Source of the DNA: Cyanobacteria bacterium FACHB-63
Lineage (GTDB): Bacteria; Cyanobacteriota; Cyanobacteriia; Leptolyngbyales; Leptolyngbyaceae
DNA length: 64,000 bases
Assembly: GCA_014695255.1 (NCBI GenBank)
Contig: JACJNX010000031.1
Coordinates: 1-64,000 of the forward strand
Reading direction: 5' to 3'
Made by a program: the position numbers and the translations under genes. Below, one piece after another: positions 1-7,534 of this stretch; within the stretch, counting starts at the first letter, position 1, and each line of letters begins with the position of its first letter. A model generated the notes under the pieces. It ran no database searches, was not told the DNA's origin, and saw only the letters and a list, made by a program, of their open reading frames with translations.

Positions 1-59
1 CGCTTTAAATTGGGCGCTGTGTTGTTTCCGTTTGTTTTGGCTCATAACCTACTCCTATC

Positions 60-1241
60 ATGGATGGGATGGGTGTAGCTTATTTGCCTGTCCAGTTTTT
101 TGGTTCCACTTCAATTATCTCGAAAGCAGACGCGGAACGGTGGCTGAACGTCGAAGTAGACGAAAAGGCAAAATCAGTAACCAGCCTTTGCAAAGTCGAG
201 ATCACGCAAGGAATGTTTGACGCGCTCGTGTCCTTCACGTTTAATCTCGGCGCTGGGGCATTAGAGGGGTCTACACTTCTACGCAAGCTAAATGCGAAAG
301 ACTACGAAGGAGCAGCGCGGGAGTTCGATCGTTGGATTCATGGCGCTGGTAAAGTCCTTCCCGGCTTGGTCATTCGGCGCGATAAAGAGGAAGCCTTATT
401 CCGCCGCGATGGGTTTCCCGGTGATGATGTTGAAATTCCTGCATCTGATAATGTCGCTTCACAGGATAAGCCCTATGTAGCGCCAGAGCTTCCTTTGAAG
501 ATTAGTCGCACTTTGAAGGAAGGTTCTGCGGGTGAAGATTGTTACATCCTCAACTGTGCATTAGCAGAGCTTGGATTTCTGGCAACTGGCGACCAACCAA
601 ATCGCTACAGTACAGCAACTAAAGGGGCAGTTTCTTGGTTTCAAAGTAAAAGTAGCCTCAAAGCGGACGGGATTTTCGGGCCTAGAACAAAAGCGGCACT
701 AGCAGCCGCGATCGCCAAGTCTCGTAAACGTCAACCAGATCCGATGCTCGATCGTGCTTACTGCCGATTGACTCGGAGACATACCACAGCCCATGAGGGG
801 CTTGAGTCGTTGCTACTAGAATTCATCAGCCCTCAGGGGAATGTTCTGGATTCACTCCGAGTTGTCTCAGGCGCTCCTGGGGCGCAAAAATTTAGACTTC
901 CTGATGATCCAAAGAGTTTCCCAGGAAATCTTGAGCCGCTTCCTCAAGCGCGTTACACCATTGCTGATATTGATTGGGCAGGTGGTAAAGATGACTACAA
1001 TACTGTTCATTTTCACGAAAACAATGGGATCGGCCCGGTTTTTGTTCCATTCATTAAGACCCGTCCTGACGATCGAGGTGCCTTTGGCTTTCACGTTGAC
1101 TGGAACTACGTTGTGGAGGGGCATTCTCCAGGTAGTGCAGGATGCGTTTGTACGACGAGTATTGATGACTTGAAGAAATTAGTCAGACTGCTGCGTCTCT
1201 ATGACCCGCGTGACATTTTTGTGAATTGGGGACTGCTGTAA
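60..1241 (+). CDS. GH24 lysozyme-like + peptidoglycan-binding + L,D-transpeptidase-like protein, probably 5'-truncated
   Basis: Three cell-wall modules are visible. Residues ~20-117 match the C-terminal two thirds of phage-type lysozymes (GH24), with FNLGAGALEGSTLL and GKVLPGLVIRR. Residues ~148-215 form a peptidoglycan-binding repeat (QSKSSLKADGIFGPRTKAAL). Residues ~230-393 end in HVDWN (346-350) and GSAGC (359-363), spaced like the His and Cys of YkuD/DUF2778-type L,D-transpeptidases. The GH24 part starts about where family members carry their IGYG motif, so the catalytic Glu and Asp segment is missing. In-frame stops lie upstream at 6-8 and 45-47, and no frame of the first 59 bases resembles the missing part. 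It is therefore a 5'-disrupted gene or one with an unusual start. The transpeptidase-like module could still be active. The stated start is only the first ATG. Confidence 0.6.
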   Translation: MDGMGVAYLPVQFFGSTSIISKADAERWLNVEVDEKAKSVTSLCKVEITQGMFDALVSFTFNLGAGALEGSTLLRKLNAKDYEGAAREFDRWIHGAGKVLPGLVIRRDKEEALFRRDGFPGDDVEIPASDNVASQDKPYVAPELPLKISRTLKEGSAGEDCYILNCALAELGFLATGDQPNRYSTATKGAVSWFQSKSSLKADGIFGPRTKAALAAAIAKSRKRQPDPMLDRAYCRLTRRHTTAHEGLESLLLEFISPQGNVLDSLRVVSGAPGAQKFRLPDDPKSFPGNLEPLPQARYTIADIDWAGGKDDYNTVHFHENNGIGPVFVPFIKTRPDDRGAFGFHVDWNYVVEGHSPGSAGCVCTTSIDDLKKLVRLLRLYDPRDIFVNWGLL

Positions 1242-1256
1242 ATCGAGATAGACAGA

Positions 1257-1295
1257 TGTGATCGCCAACACAACATTGGCGATCACATTTTTTTT
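1257..1295 (+). terminator. Rho-independent terminator after the lysozyme-like gene
   Basis: A perfect 12-bp stem (1257-1268 with 1276-1287) encloses a 7-base loop and is followed by eight T residues on the plus strand. It lies 15 bases after the stop of the gene ending at 1241. Confidence 0.9.
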
Positions 1296-1353
1296 GATAT
1301 TGGTGATCTGAATTGCTATTGGATTGGCATCTACAACCCGTGCAGAGATCTAG

Positions 1354-1929
1354 TTAATCCGGCATCGCAAACCCTGTTCTTGGGTCGCGAATATACAAGC
1401 CCAACACCAGCGAATTCATCACCTCATCCCAAACAGGCGTGAGCTTTTCTGCTTGATCTGCCCAGTAATCAAACGTAATCAGGCATTGAATTCTTGAGCC
1501 AAGTCCGACACAAATTCGGGAATAGGCTTCGCGATTTTCGTTCGGGTCGATGAACTTAATCTGCACCCAAGCAATTCGAGCGGTTTGGCGTTTTAGCGTG
1601 ACGACTTCTCCCTGCTCGATCACATCGCGTTCGTCTTCGATCGCAATCTTTTTCACGGTATGCGCCAATGGAAACAAGCTCCAATCGTTTTCAGGCAGGT
1701 GGTTGTAAGAAACTTCGAGGCGACAGTCATCGTTTGGCGGTGGCGCGTCATGGAAGCAAAAAGATTTTTCAGCGGGTTCAAAATGCCAGTCTTGCGGCAC
1801 ATCAAATCGCACCGCCCCCCGCCCTGCCACAAAAATTTTGTAGCCCGGTTTGGAGTTCCAGCCGTGATTGTCGCTCATTTGCAGCGTTTCTTTGATCCAC
1901 TCTGGCTTGCCTTTTTTGCGTTTAGACAT
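1354..1929 (-). CDS. conserved hypothetical protein, 191 aa
   Basis: I do not recognise a named function. The protein is soluble, with a lysine-rich N-terminus (MSKRKKGKPEW), a central stretch like the start of PsbP/DUF1795-type folds (RFDVPQDWHFEPAEKSFCFHD) and an amphipathic C-terminus. No signal peptide or membrane segment is seen. It stands alone between a terminator and the convergent-side end of the polyamine operon, with ~74 bases to nspC. It is probably a cyanobacterial family protein; the PsbP/DUF1795 resemblance is weak and only a suggestion. Confidence 0.6.
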   Translation of the reverse strand: MSKRKKGKPEWIKETLQMSDNHGWNSKPGYKIFVAGRGAVRFDVPQDWHFEPAEKSFCFHDAPPPNDDCRLEVSYNHLPENDWSLFPLAHTVKKIAIEDERDVIEQGEVVTLKRQTARIAWVQIKFIDPNENREAYSRICVGLGSRIQCLITFDYWADQAEKLTPVWDEVMNSLVLGLYIRDPRTGFAMPD

Positions 1930-2003
1930 AAAGAAACCACGATCGCGTCAAATCACATCCTAAAACATGATTTTCACGATCGCGGCTTTATCTTCTGTAT
2001 TCT

Positions 2004-3140
2004 TCACCCAACTCTGGATCGATAATCCTCGTAGCCAAATTGCCGCCACAGTTCAAACGACCCATCTCGCTTGAGACAACCGATCGCAGGATGCGCCACC
2101 CCATTAAACATCGTGGTTTTAACCATCGTGTAGTGCATCATGTCCTCGAACTGAACGCGATCGCCGATCGAGAGGGGTTGATCGAACTGATAATCTCCGA
2201 GGAAGTCCCCTGCTAAACAGCTTGATCCACCCAAGCGATACCCGATTTTTCCAGGTTCCAGCACCGAAGCTCCCAGGATTTCAGGTTGATAGGGCATCTC
2301 TAAGCAGTCAGGCATATGAGCGCTAAAAGACACATCTAGCATGACGTGCGTCAGATCCTGAACCGGAATCAAATCTAAAACCGTACTTAACAGGAATCCG
2401 GTTTGCCAGACGATCGCAGACCCCGGCTCTAAATACAACTGCAAATGCGGATAGCGATCGTGGAATGCACAAAGAACGGCGATCGCATGATCGACATCAT
2501 AATTTTGATGCGTCATCAGATGCCCGCCCCCCAAATTCAACCACTGAATCTGAGGTAGCAAGTGACCATAATGCTGCTCAATCTGGTGCAGAGTCTTCTC
2601 CAATGCAAAGGAATCACTCTCACAGAGATTGTGCGACAAAAAGCCATTAATCCCATCAGGTAAGCGATCGCCCAATTGCTCTGGTAAAACACCTAAACGT
2701 GATCCGGGCTGACACGGATTGTAAAGCGCTGTTTTAACCGGAGAATACAACGGATTGATCCGAAGCCCGATCGATGCCGATCCTGCTAGCGGTCGCGATC
2801 GTTCCCACTGGCTTAATGAATTAAACGTCAGATGAGAAGCGCGATCGAACAATTCCGGCAAATCCTGATCCCGATATGCAGGCGAGTAAACGTGCAACGC
2901 ACCGCCAAACTCTTCTGCTGCTAACCGAGCTTCCCAGAGCGAACTAGCCGAAGCTCCCGCGAGAGACTTCCGAATCATCGGAAAACTATGAAACAGCGCA
3001 TACCCCTTCAGCGCTAGTAGCACTTTAACGGGAGCCGATCGCTGGACTCGCTCAAACACCTGTAAATTGCGTTCAAGCCGCGCTTCATCCAGCACAAAGC
3101 AAGGCGACGGAATCGCCGCCAAAGTTGTATTGTCGATCAT
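2004..3140 (-). CDS. nspC: carboxynorspermidine decarboxylase
   Basis: This is a PLP-dependent decarboxylase of the alanine-racemase/ornithine-decarboxylase fold, removing CO2 from carboxy(nor)spermidine as the last step of the alternative spermidine route. The PLP lysine is K45 in LLALKGYALF. Later family motifs are LSHNLCESD, WLNLGGGHL (phosphate-binding glycines), YLEPGSAIV and GSSCLAGD (the active-site Cys region near the C-terminus). Its 378 aa is the usual length. The start lies 2 bases after the stop of the upstream dehydrogenase gene, so the two are surely cotranscribed and perhaps translationally coupled. Confidence 0.92.
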   Translation of the reverse strand: MIDNTTLAAIPSPCFVLDEARLERNLQVFERVQRSAPVKVLLALKGYALFHSFPMIRKSLAGASASSLWEARLAAEEFGGALHVYSPAYRDQDLPELFDRASHLTFNSLSQWERSRPLAGSASIGLRINPLYSPVKTALYNPCQPGSRLGVLPEQLGDRLPDGINGFLSHNLCESDSFALEKTLHQIEQHYGHLLPQIQWLNLGGGHLMTHQNYDVDHAIAVLCAFHDRYPHLQLYLEPGSAIVWQTGFLLSTVLDLIPVQDLTHVMLDVSFSAHMPDCLEMPYQPEILGASVLEPGKIGYRLGGSSCLAGDFLGDYQFDQPLSIGDRVQFEDMMHYTMVKTTMFNGVAHPAIGCLKRDGSFELWRQFGYEDYRSRVG

Positions 3141-3142
3141 TG

Positions 3143-4342
3143 CTAGACCTCCGCAAACGGCGAGGAATGCCCGATCACTTCATGCCACGGCAAACCAAGC
3201 GCTCCGATTCGCTGCATAAAGGGATCAGGATCAAGTTGTTCAACGTTGAACACACCTGGTTTTTGCCAAGCTCCGTTCACCACCATCAAGGCTCCGAGCG
3301 CTGCCGGAACTCCTGTTGTGTAGGAGATCGCCTGCGCTCCGACTTCTTGGTATGCCTTGGTGTGATCGCAGTTGTTGTAGATGTAATACTGCTGGGGTTT
3401 GCCGTTTTTGATGCCGCGCAGATGACAGCCGATCGAAGTTTGCCCCGTGTAGTTTGCTGCTAGCGAAGACGGATCAGGCAGAAGCTTTTTCAGCAGCTTC
3501 AACGGAATCACGGGGGTTCCTTCGTAATCGATCGGATCAATCCGCGTCAAGCCCAAGTTTTGCAGCACATCAAGATAAGTGAGATAGGTCTGGGAAAAGG
3601 TCATCCAGAACCGCGCTCGCTTCAAGGTTGGAATGTGCTTGACTAGCGATTCGAGTTCTTCATGATAGAGCAAGTAAGACTCACGATCGCCAATCTCCGG
3701 ATACTCGATCGGCTGATGCACCGACAACGGCGGCACTGTGATCCATTCGCCTTTTTCGTAGTAGCGTCCGGGTTGCGTAATCTCGCGAATATTGATTTCT
3801 GGGTTAAAGTTCGTTGCAAAGGCGCGACCATGACTTCCCGCGTTGCAATCCACGATGTCGAGTTCGTGAATCTCATCAAAGTGATGTTTGAGCGCATGGG
3901 CGGTAAAGATGCCCGTCACACCGGGATCAAAGCCGCAGCCGAGAATCGCGGTGAGTCCAGCCTCAAAAAAGCGCTCTTGGTACGCCCACTGCCAGCGATA
4001 TTCAAATTTGGGATTGTCGGGAGGCTCGTAATTTGCTGTATCGAGATAGTGTACGCCTGCTTGCAGACACGCATCCATCAGCGCGAGATCTTGATAGGGC
4101 AAAGCCACGTTAATCAGAATATCGGGGCGGAACGTCTCCAGCAGCTTTAAGGTTTCGGGCACGTCATCCGCATCGAGTTGTGCGGTCTGAATGGACTTTG
4201 TAGAAATACTCTGAGCGATCTGATTACATCGCTCTAGAGTCCGGCTGGCGAGTAGAATTTCATCAAACTCTTCCAGTGCAGCAAGTTTGTGAGTAACAAC
4301 GCGGCTCACCCCACCCGCTCCAACGACCATCACTCGTGCCAT
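3143..4342 (-). CDS. carboxynorspermidine/carboxyspermidine synthase (saccharopine dehydrogenase family)
   Basis: This NADPH-dependent enzyme is expected to condense aspartate semialdehyde with a diamine (putrescine or diaminopropane) to carboxy(nor)spermidine, the substrate of the adjacent nspC product. The N-terminal Rossmann motif is GAGGVSRVVTHK (residues ~8-19), followed by saccharopine-dehydrogenase features such as the LDADD and INVALPYQD strands and the GCGFDPGVTG loop. It has 399 aa, normal for the group. It is first in a two-gene operon; a plausible Shine-Dalgarno (AAGGAG-like) precedes the ATG. Whether the product is spermidine or norspermidine cannot be told from sequence. Confidence 0.88.
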   Translation of the reverse strand: MARVMVVGAGGVSRVVTHKLAALEEFDEILLASRTLERCNQIAQSISTKSIQTAQLDADDVPETLKLLETFRPDILINVALPYQDLALMDACLQAGVHYLDTANYEPPDNPKFEYRWQWAYQERFFEAGLTAILGCGFDPGVTGIFTAHALKHHFDEIHELDIVDCNAGSHGRAFATNFNPEINIREITQPGRYYEKGEWITVPPLSVHQPIEYPEIGDRESYLLYHEELESLVKHIPTLKRARFWMTFSQTYLTYLDVLQNLGLTRIDPIDYEGTPVIPLKLLKKLLPDPSSLAANYTGQTSIGCHLRGIKNGKPQQYYIYNNCDHTKAYQEVGAQAISYTTGVPAALGALMVVNGAWQKPGVFNVEQLDPDPFMQRIGALGLPWHEVIGHSSPFAEV

Positions 4343-4467
4343 TTTTTCTCCTTAAATTAAGTCGGTTTGGGAGTGCTATCAGTTCCCCTAATTAGGTCAG
4401 ACACATCATTATGCCATGTGATTTTGTTGGATGTGGAATTTGTGTGATGCAAAGACGGAAAATACTG

Positions 4468-5232
4468 CTACGGGTCGAGTTCTCCGAAGCGATCGCTGTC
4501 GAGTGTACCGAAGGCATCACGGTACTGTTGCAGGATGACTTCTATTTCTGCGGCGCGTTGCCGTTCTTGTTCTGCCCGTTGTCGTTCTTGTTCTGCCCGT
4601 TGCCGTTCTTGTTCTGCCCGTTGTCGTTCTTGTTCTGCCCGTTGCCGTTCTTGTTCTAGCAGTTGATTAATCGCAGCAAATGAGAGAAAAGGCGCTCCAT
4701 CAGGTCGGTAAAGTTGTAGCTCGTCGCCTAACTCAAATCGAATGCCCAATCGGGGACTAACCCAGCCATCCATCGAATTAATCTGGTCTAGCAAGGGGTC
4801 TTCCGATCGACACCATCCCTCTAATCGATTTTGGTCGGGATCATAGAGATAGTATTCTTCGACTCCATAAGTGCTGTAAAACAACAATTTGCGATTCATC
4901 TCTCGCTGTGTGTTTCCAGGTGAGAGAATTTCAAACACAACTTGAGGCGGAATGTTGTCTTCTCGCCATTGCAGATAAGAGCCTCGGTCTCCCTTCGGTC
5001 GCCCAAATACAACCATTGCATCGGGAGCCGTACATAACCGATTGTTGCCCTCGACTGGATACCAGAGCAAATCGCCTGCAACGAATACAGTTGGCTCGTC
5101 GGTAAACAACCATTCTAGATTCTGCTCAATCACCACAATCCAGCGAAATTGTTTTGTATTGTCCGCCATCGGTTTGCCGTCACTTTCCGGGTAGATCACT
5201 TCGGATGAGTTGGGTTGCTGCTGAGTGACCAT
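4468..5232 (-). CDS. Uma2 family endonuclease-like protein (DUF820) with C-terminal coiled coil
   Basis: This belongs to the large cyanobacterial Uma2/DUF820 family, predicted PD-(D/E)XK nucleases of unknown role. Visible core motifs are PDAMVVFG, the VVFEILSPGNT strand-helix and YYLYDPDQNRLEGW. The C-terminal ~60 residues are a charged coiled coil made of repeated EQERQRA heptads, encoded by a 21-bp tandem repeat. I start at the ATG at 5232, preceded by AGGAGG at a good distance; an in-frame TTG 18 bases further upstream is less likely. The gene is divergent from the methyltransferase at 5440. Confidence 0.8.
   Translation of the reverse strand: MVTQQQPNSSEVIYPESDGKPMADNTKQFRWIVVIEQNLEWLFTDEPTVFVAGDLLWYPVEGNNRLCTAPDAMVVFGRPKGDRGSYLQWREDNIPPQVVFEILSPGNTQREMNRKLLFYSTYGVEEYYLYDPDQNRLEGWCRSEDPLLDQINSMDGWVSPRLGIRFELGDELQLYRPDGAPFLSFAAINQLLEQERQRAEQERQRAEQERQRAEQERQRAEQERQRAAEIEVILQQYRDAFGTLDSDRFGELDP
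4556..4657 (-). repeat. 21-bp in-frame tandem repeat with 42-bp higher-order period
   Basis: Nearly five units of a 21-base sequence encode EQERQRA heptads in the Uma2-like protein. Successive units alternate between a C and a T at one position (GCCG / GTCG on the plus strand), so the true period is 42 bases, as if a two-unit block was duplicated. The other bases are nearly invariant, including silent positions, which points to recent expansion. Confidence 0.9.
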
Positions 5233-5439
5233 CGATCGCGCCTCCTGCAACGAGATTTTCTCAATTCTTAGTATAAAAGTGCTGCTGAGAAGCGCGATCG
5301 ACTCTGGCTAAAACAGTAGATTCCCGCACTTGATTTCTTGAGGGCTTTGATTGCACCGCATTTTCACAGAGGTCACTTCTAAAGATGCAGGCATATTGGA
5401 AAGAATTTTCTGTCAGTCTTCAGTCTAGGAGAAGTCCCA

Positions 5440-6780
5440 ATGGTGATGAGCAAAGTTTCTTCAGAGCAACTTGCAAAGATTCGGCAGCAGTTTGAATTTC
5501 AGCCTTACCCACAAATGCCGATCGACTATTCTCCAAAAGATAATGCTAATGCTCTATTCATCCATAACTTGGTCACGCCCTATTATCTGAGAGATCGAAC
5601 TGTGATCGATTCGAGCAAAGCCGTGATTTTGGATGCGGGCTGTGGCAGTGGCAGTAAATGTTTGGCACTCGCGCTGGCAAATCCTGGTGCAAAGATTGTC
5701 GGGATTGATTTATCAACGCGATCGGTGGAATTTGCCCGACAGCGAATGGAGTATCACGGCATCGAGAATACTGAGTTTCATGCAATGGCGATCGAGGATT
5801 TGCCGCAGCTTGGACTGAAGTTTGACTACATCAACTGTGATGAGGTGCTTTACTTATTTCCAGACATTGCAGATGGACTCCGGGCAATGAAGTCTGTACT
5901 GAAGCCTCAAGGAATGATTCGCAGCAACCTTCATAGTGAGCTTCAACGATATTTGTATTTTCGGGCGCAAAAGCTGTTTAGTCGGATGGGGCTAATGGAC
6001 GGCAATCCAGAAGACTTGGAAATTGAACTTGCGATCGAGACTTTAAAGGCGCTCAAGCCAAATGTTCAACTAAGGCAAACGCTACGACAAAGTGTAGACG
6101 GCAAAGATCGCAATGAATGGGCACTGATGAACCTGCTTTTTCAGGAAGACAAGGGCTATACGATTCCAGATCTGTTTGATGGGCTGCGACGCGCTGGGCT
6201 GGAGTTTATCAGCATGGTGAACTGGCAGCGGTGGAATTTGATGTCATTGTTTGAGAAGCCCGATGATCTGCCGTCTTTTTTGGCAATGAGCTTACCTGGA
6301 TGTTCAATTGAGCAGCAGCTTCATCTCTATGAGCTATTCAATGCGGAACATCGATTGTTAGATTTTTGGTGTGGTCATCCAGGTCAAGCAAAGCCAAAAT
6401 TATCACTCGATGATTGGGAGATTGCAGATTGGAAAGCAACAACGGTGCATCTGCATCCCCAGTTGAATACTTCAGAAGTGCGCGAGAGCTTAGAGCGATC
6501 GATCAAACAACAAGCCCCGCTGTTGATTACGCGCTATCTGACGAGTTCGGTTCCTGAAGGCGTGAACTTCTTTGTGGATAGCACGATCGCAGCCACACTA
6601 TTGCCGCTCTGGGATAGTTCGCAACCCTTTACTGCATTAGTCGATCGCTATTTGAAGCTGAAACCTGTTGATTCGATGACGCTAGAACCTGTTTCAGTCA
6701 GTAGCGCGATCGAACAGTTAACCCTGGCGATGCACGATCTTGAATCCTATCTCTATCTTCTACTGGAGTCGTCGGACTAA
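5440..6780 (+). CDS. class I SAM-dependent methyltransferase with C-terminal extension
   Basis: Motif I is clear at residues ~62-73 (VILDAGCGSGSKCL), followed by VGIDLS (motif II acidic end) and FDYINCDEVLYLF (motif IV-like). The methyltransferase domain fills roughly residues 40-200. The remaining ~240 residues are predicted globular and match a family seen in filamentous cyanobacteria beside glycosyl- and FkbM-type transferases. The substrate is unknown. The ATG at 5440 follows AGGAGA by 8 bases. Its position just upstream of the pilin and its glycosyltransferase suggests, but does not prove, a cell-surface or glycan substrate. Confidence 0.8.
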   Translation: MVMSKVSSEQLAKIRQQFEFQPYPQMPIDYSPKDNANALFIHNLVTPYYLRDRTVIDSSKAVILDAGCGSGSKCLALALANPGAKIVGIDLSTRSVEFARQRMEYHGIENTEFHAMAIEDLPQLGLKFDYINCDEVLYLFPDIADGLRAMKSVLKPQGMIRSNLHSELQRYLYFRAQKLFSRMGLMDGNPEDLEIELAIETLKALKPNVQLRQTLRQSVDGKDRNEWALMNLLFQEDKGYTIPDLFDGLRRAGLEFISMVNWQRWNLMSLFEKPDDLPSFLAMSLPGCSIEQQLHLYELFNAEHRLLDFWCGHPGQAKPKLSLDDWEIADWKATTVHLHPQLNTSEVRESLERSIKQQAPLLITRYLTSSVPEGVNFFVDSTIAATLLPLWDSSQPFTALVDRYLKLKPVDSMTLEPVSVSSAIEQLTLAMHDLESYLYLLLESSD

Positions 6781-6886
6781 CCTCCAATTTTTTTGATGCG
6801 TGATATGAAATGCGATCGCGCTGGGCAGATTAGATTCAGGCGTTAGAAGTTCAAACAAACCGCACCTTAAAGGAGAAGCGTCTCTC

Positions 6887-7423
6887 ATGAAATCTGAATT
6901 GAAGGCAAAATTCCTCAGCCACTTGGTCTCGAAAAAAAGAGAAGGTGGTTTCACCCTGATTGAATTGCTCGTTGTAATCATCATCATCGGTATTCTGTCC
7001 GCGATCGCGCTTCCTTCATTCTTGAACCAAGCGAACAAAGGTAAGCAATCTGAAGCGAAGCAGTATGTTGGCACATTGCTCCGCACTCAGCAAGCGTTTT
7101 ACATGGAGAAGGGCAACTTTGCAAGTGACTTGACTGCGTTATCGAAGCCCGTTGCTGCCGCGACTGAAAACTACGACTACTCCACCACTGGTGGCGATAA
7201 GTCGGTCACTACCAGTTTGAGCCTTGGCACATCTAAATCGACTTCGCTTCGTTCCTATGGTGGAAGCGTGTTTTTGACAACAGACGCAGCCACGAGCGAA
7301 ACCAACACCACCGGAATCCTGTGTGAGAATAATGCTCCAGGATTGACCGCAGTTGGACTTGGCACCGCTCCTGCTGGCACTACTGCTGCTAGCTGCGCTA
7401 CTGGCTCTTCATTAGTCAAGTAG
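6887..7423 (+). CDS. pilA: type IV pilin-like protein (PilA)
   Basis: The type IV pilin signature is complete: a short basic leader, prepilin peptidase cleavage between G21 and F22, mature residues FTLIE with Glu at position +5, and a ~25-residue hydrophobic helix. The rest is a typical major-pilin globular domain (QANKGKQSEAKQYV, FYMEKGNF), rich in Ser/Thr, with two cysteines in the last ~35 residues that could form the D-loop disulfide. A strong AAAGGAGA ribosome site precedes the ATG, and a strong terminator follows. The Ser/Thr-rich body and the O-GlcNAc transferase next door suggest glycosylation. Confidence 0.92.
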   Translation: MKSELKAKFLSHLVSKKREGGFTLIELLVVIIIIGILSAIALPSFLNQANKGKQSEAKQYVGTLLRTQQAFYMEKGNFASDLTALSKPVAAATENYDYSTTGGDKSVTTSLSLGTSKSTSLRSYGGSVFLTTDAATSETNTTGILCENNAPGLTAVGLGTAPAGTTAASCATGSSLVK

Positions 7424-7452
7424 TCTAACTTAAAGCTCAAATTGTTAAAGCT

Positions 7453-7490
7453 AAAAGTGGGTAGATTCTCTCTACTCACTTTTCTTTTTC
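7453..7490 (+). terminator. Rho-independent terminator of pilA
   Basis: A 13-bp stem with one mismatch (7453-7465 with 7471-7483), a 5-base loop and a T-rich tail (CTTTTTC). It lies 30 bases after the pilin stop and ahead of the true start of the next gene, so the pilin mRNA can be made at a higher level than the glycosyltransferase mRNA. Confidence 0.88.
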
Positions 7491-7534
7491 TGCAATACCA
7501 TGTTTCAAACTGCACCCAGCCGTTGATATCTCCT

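Noticed and set aside
4556-4657. Tandem repeat as a CRISPR or non-coding satellite
   Set aside because: It has no spacers and stays in frame as EQERQRA heptads of the Uma2 protein.
4411-4659. Plus-strand frame through the Uma2 repeat
   Set aside because: It is an antisense reading of the heptad repeat with Phe/Leu/Cys repeats and has no independent support.
7442-7534. TTG start adding 31 residues to the OGT
   Set aside because: The extension reads through the pilA terminator; the ATG at 7535 is the better start.
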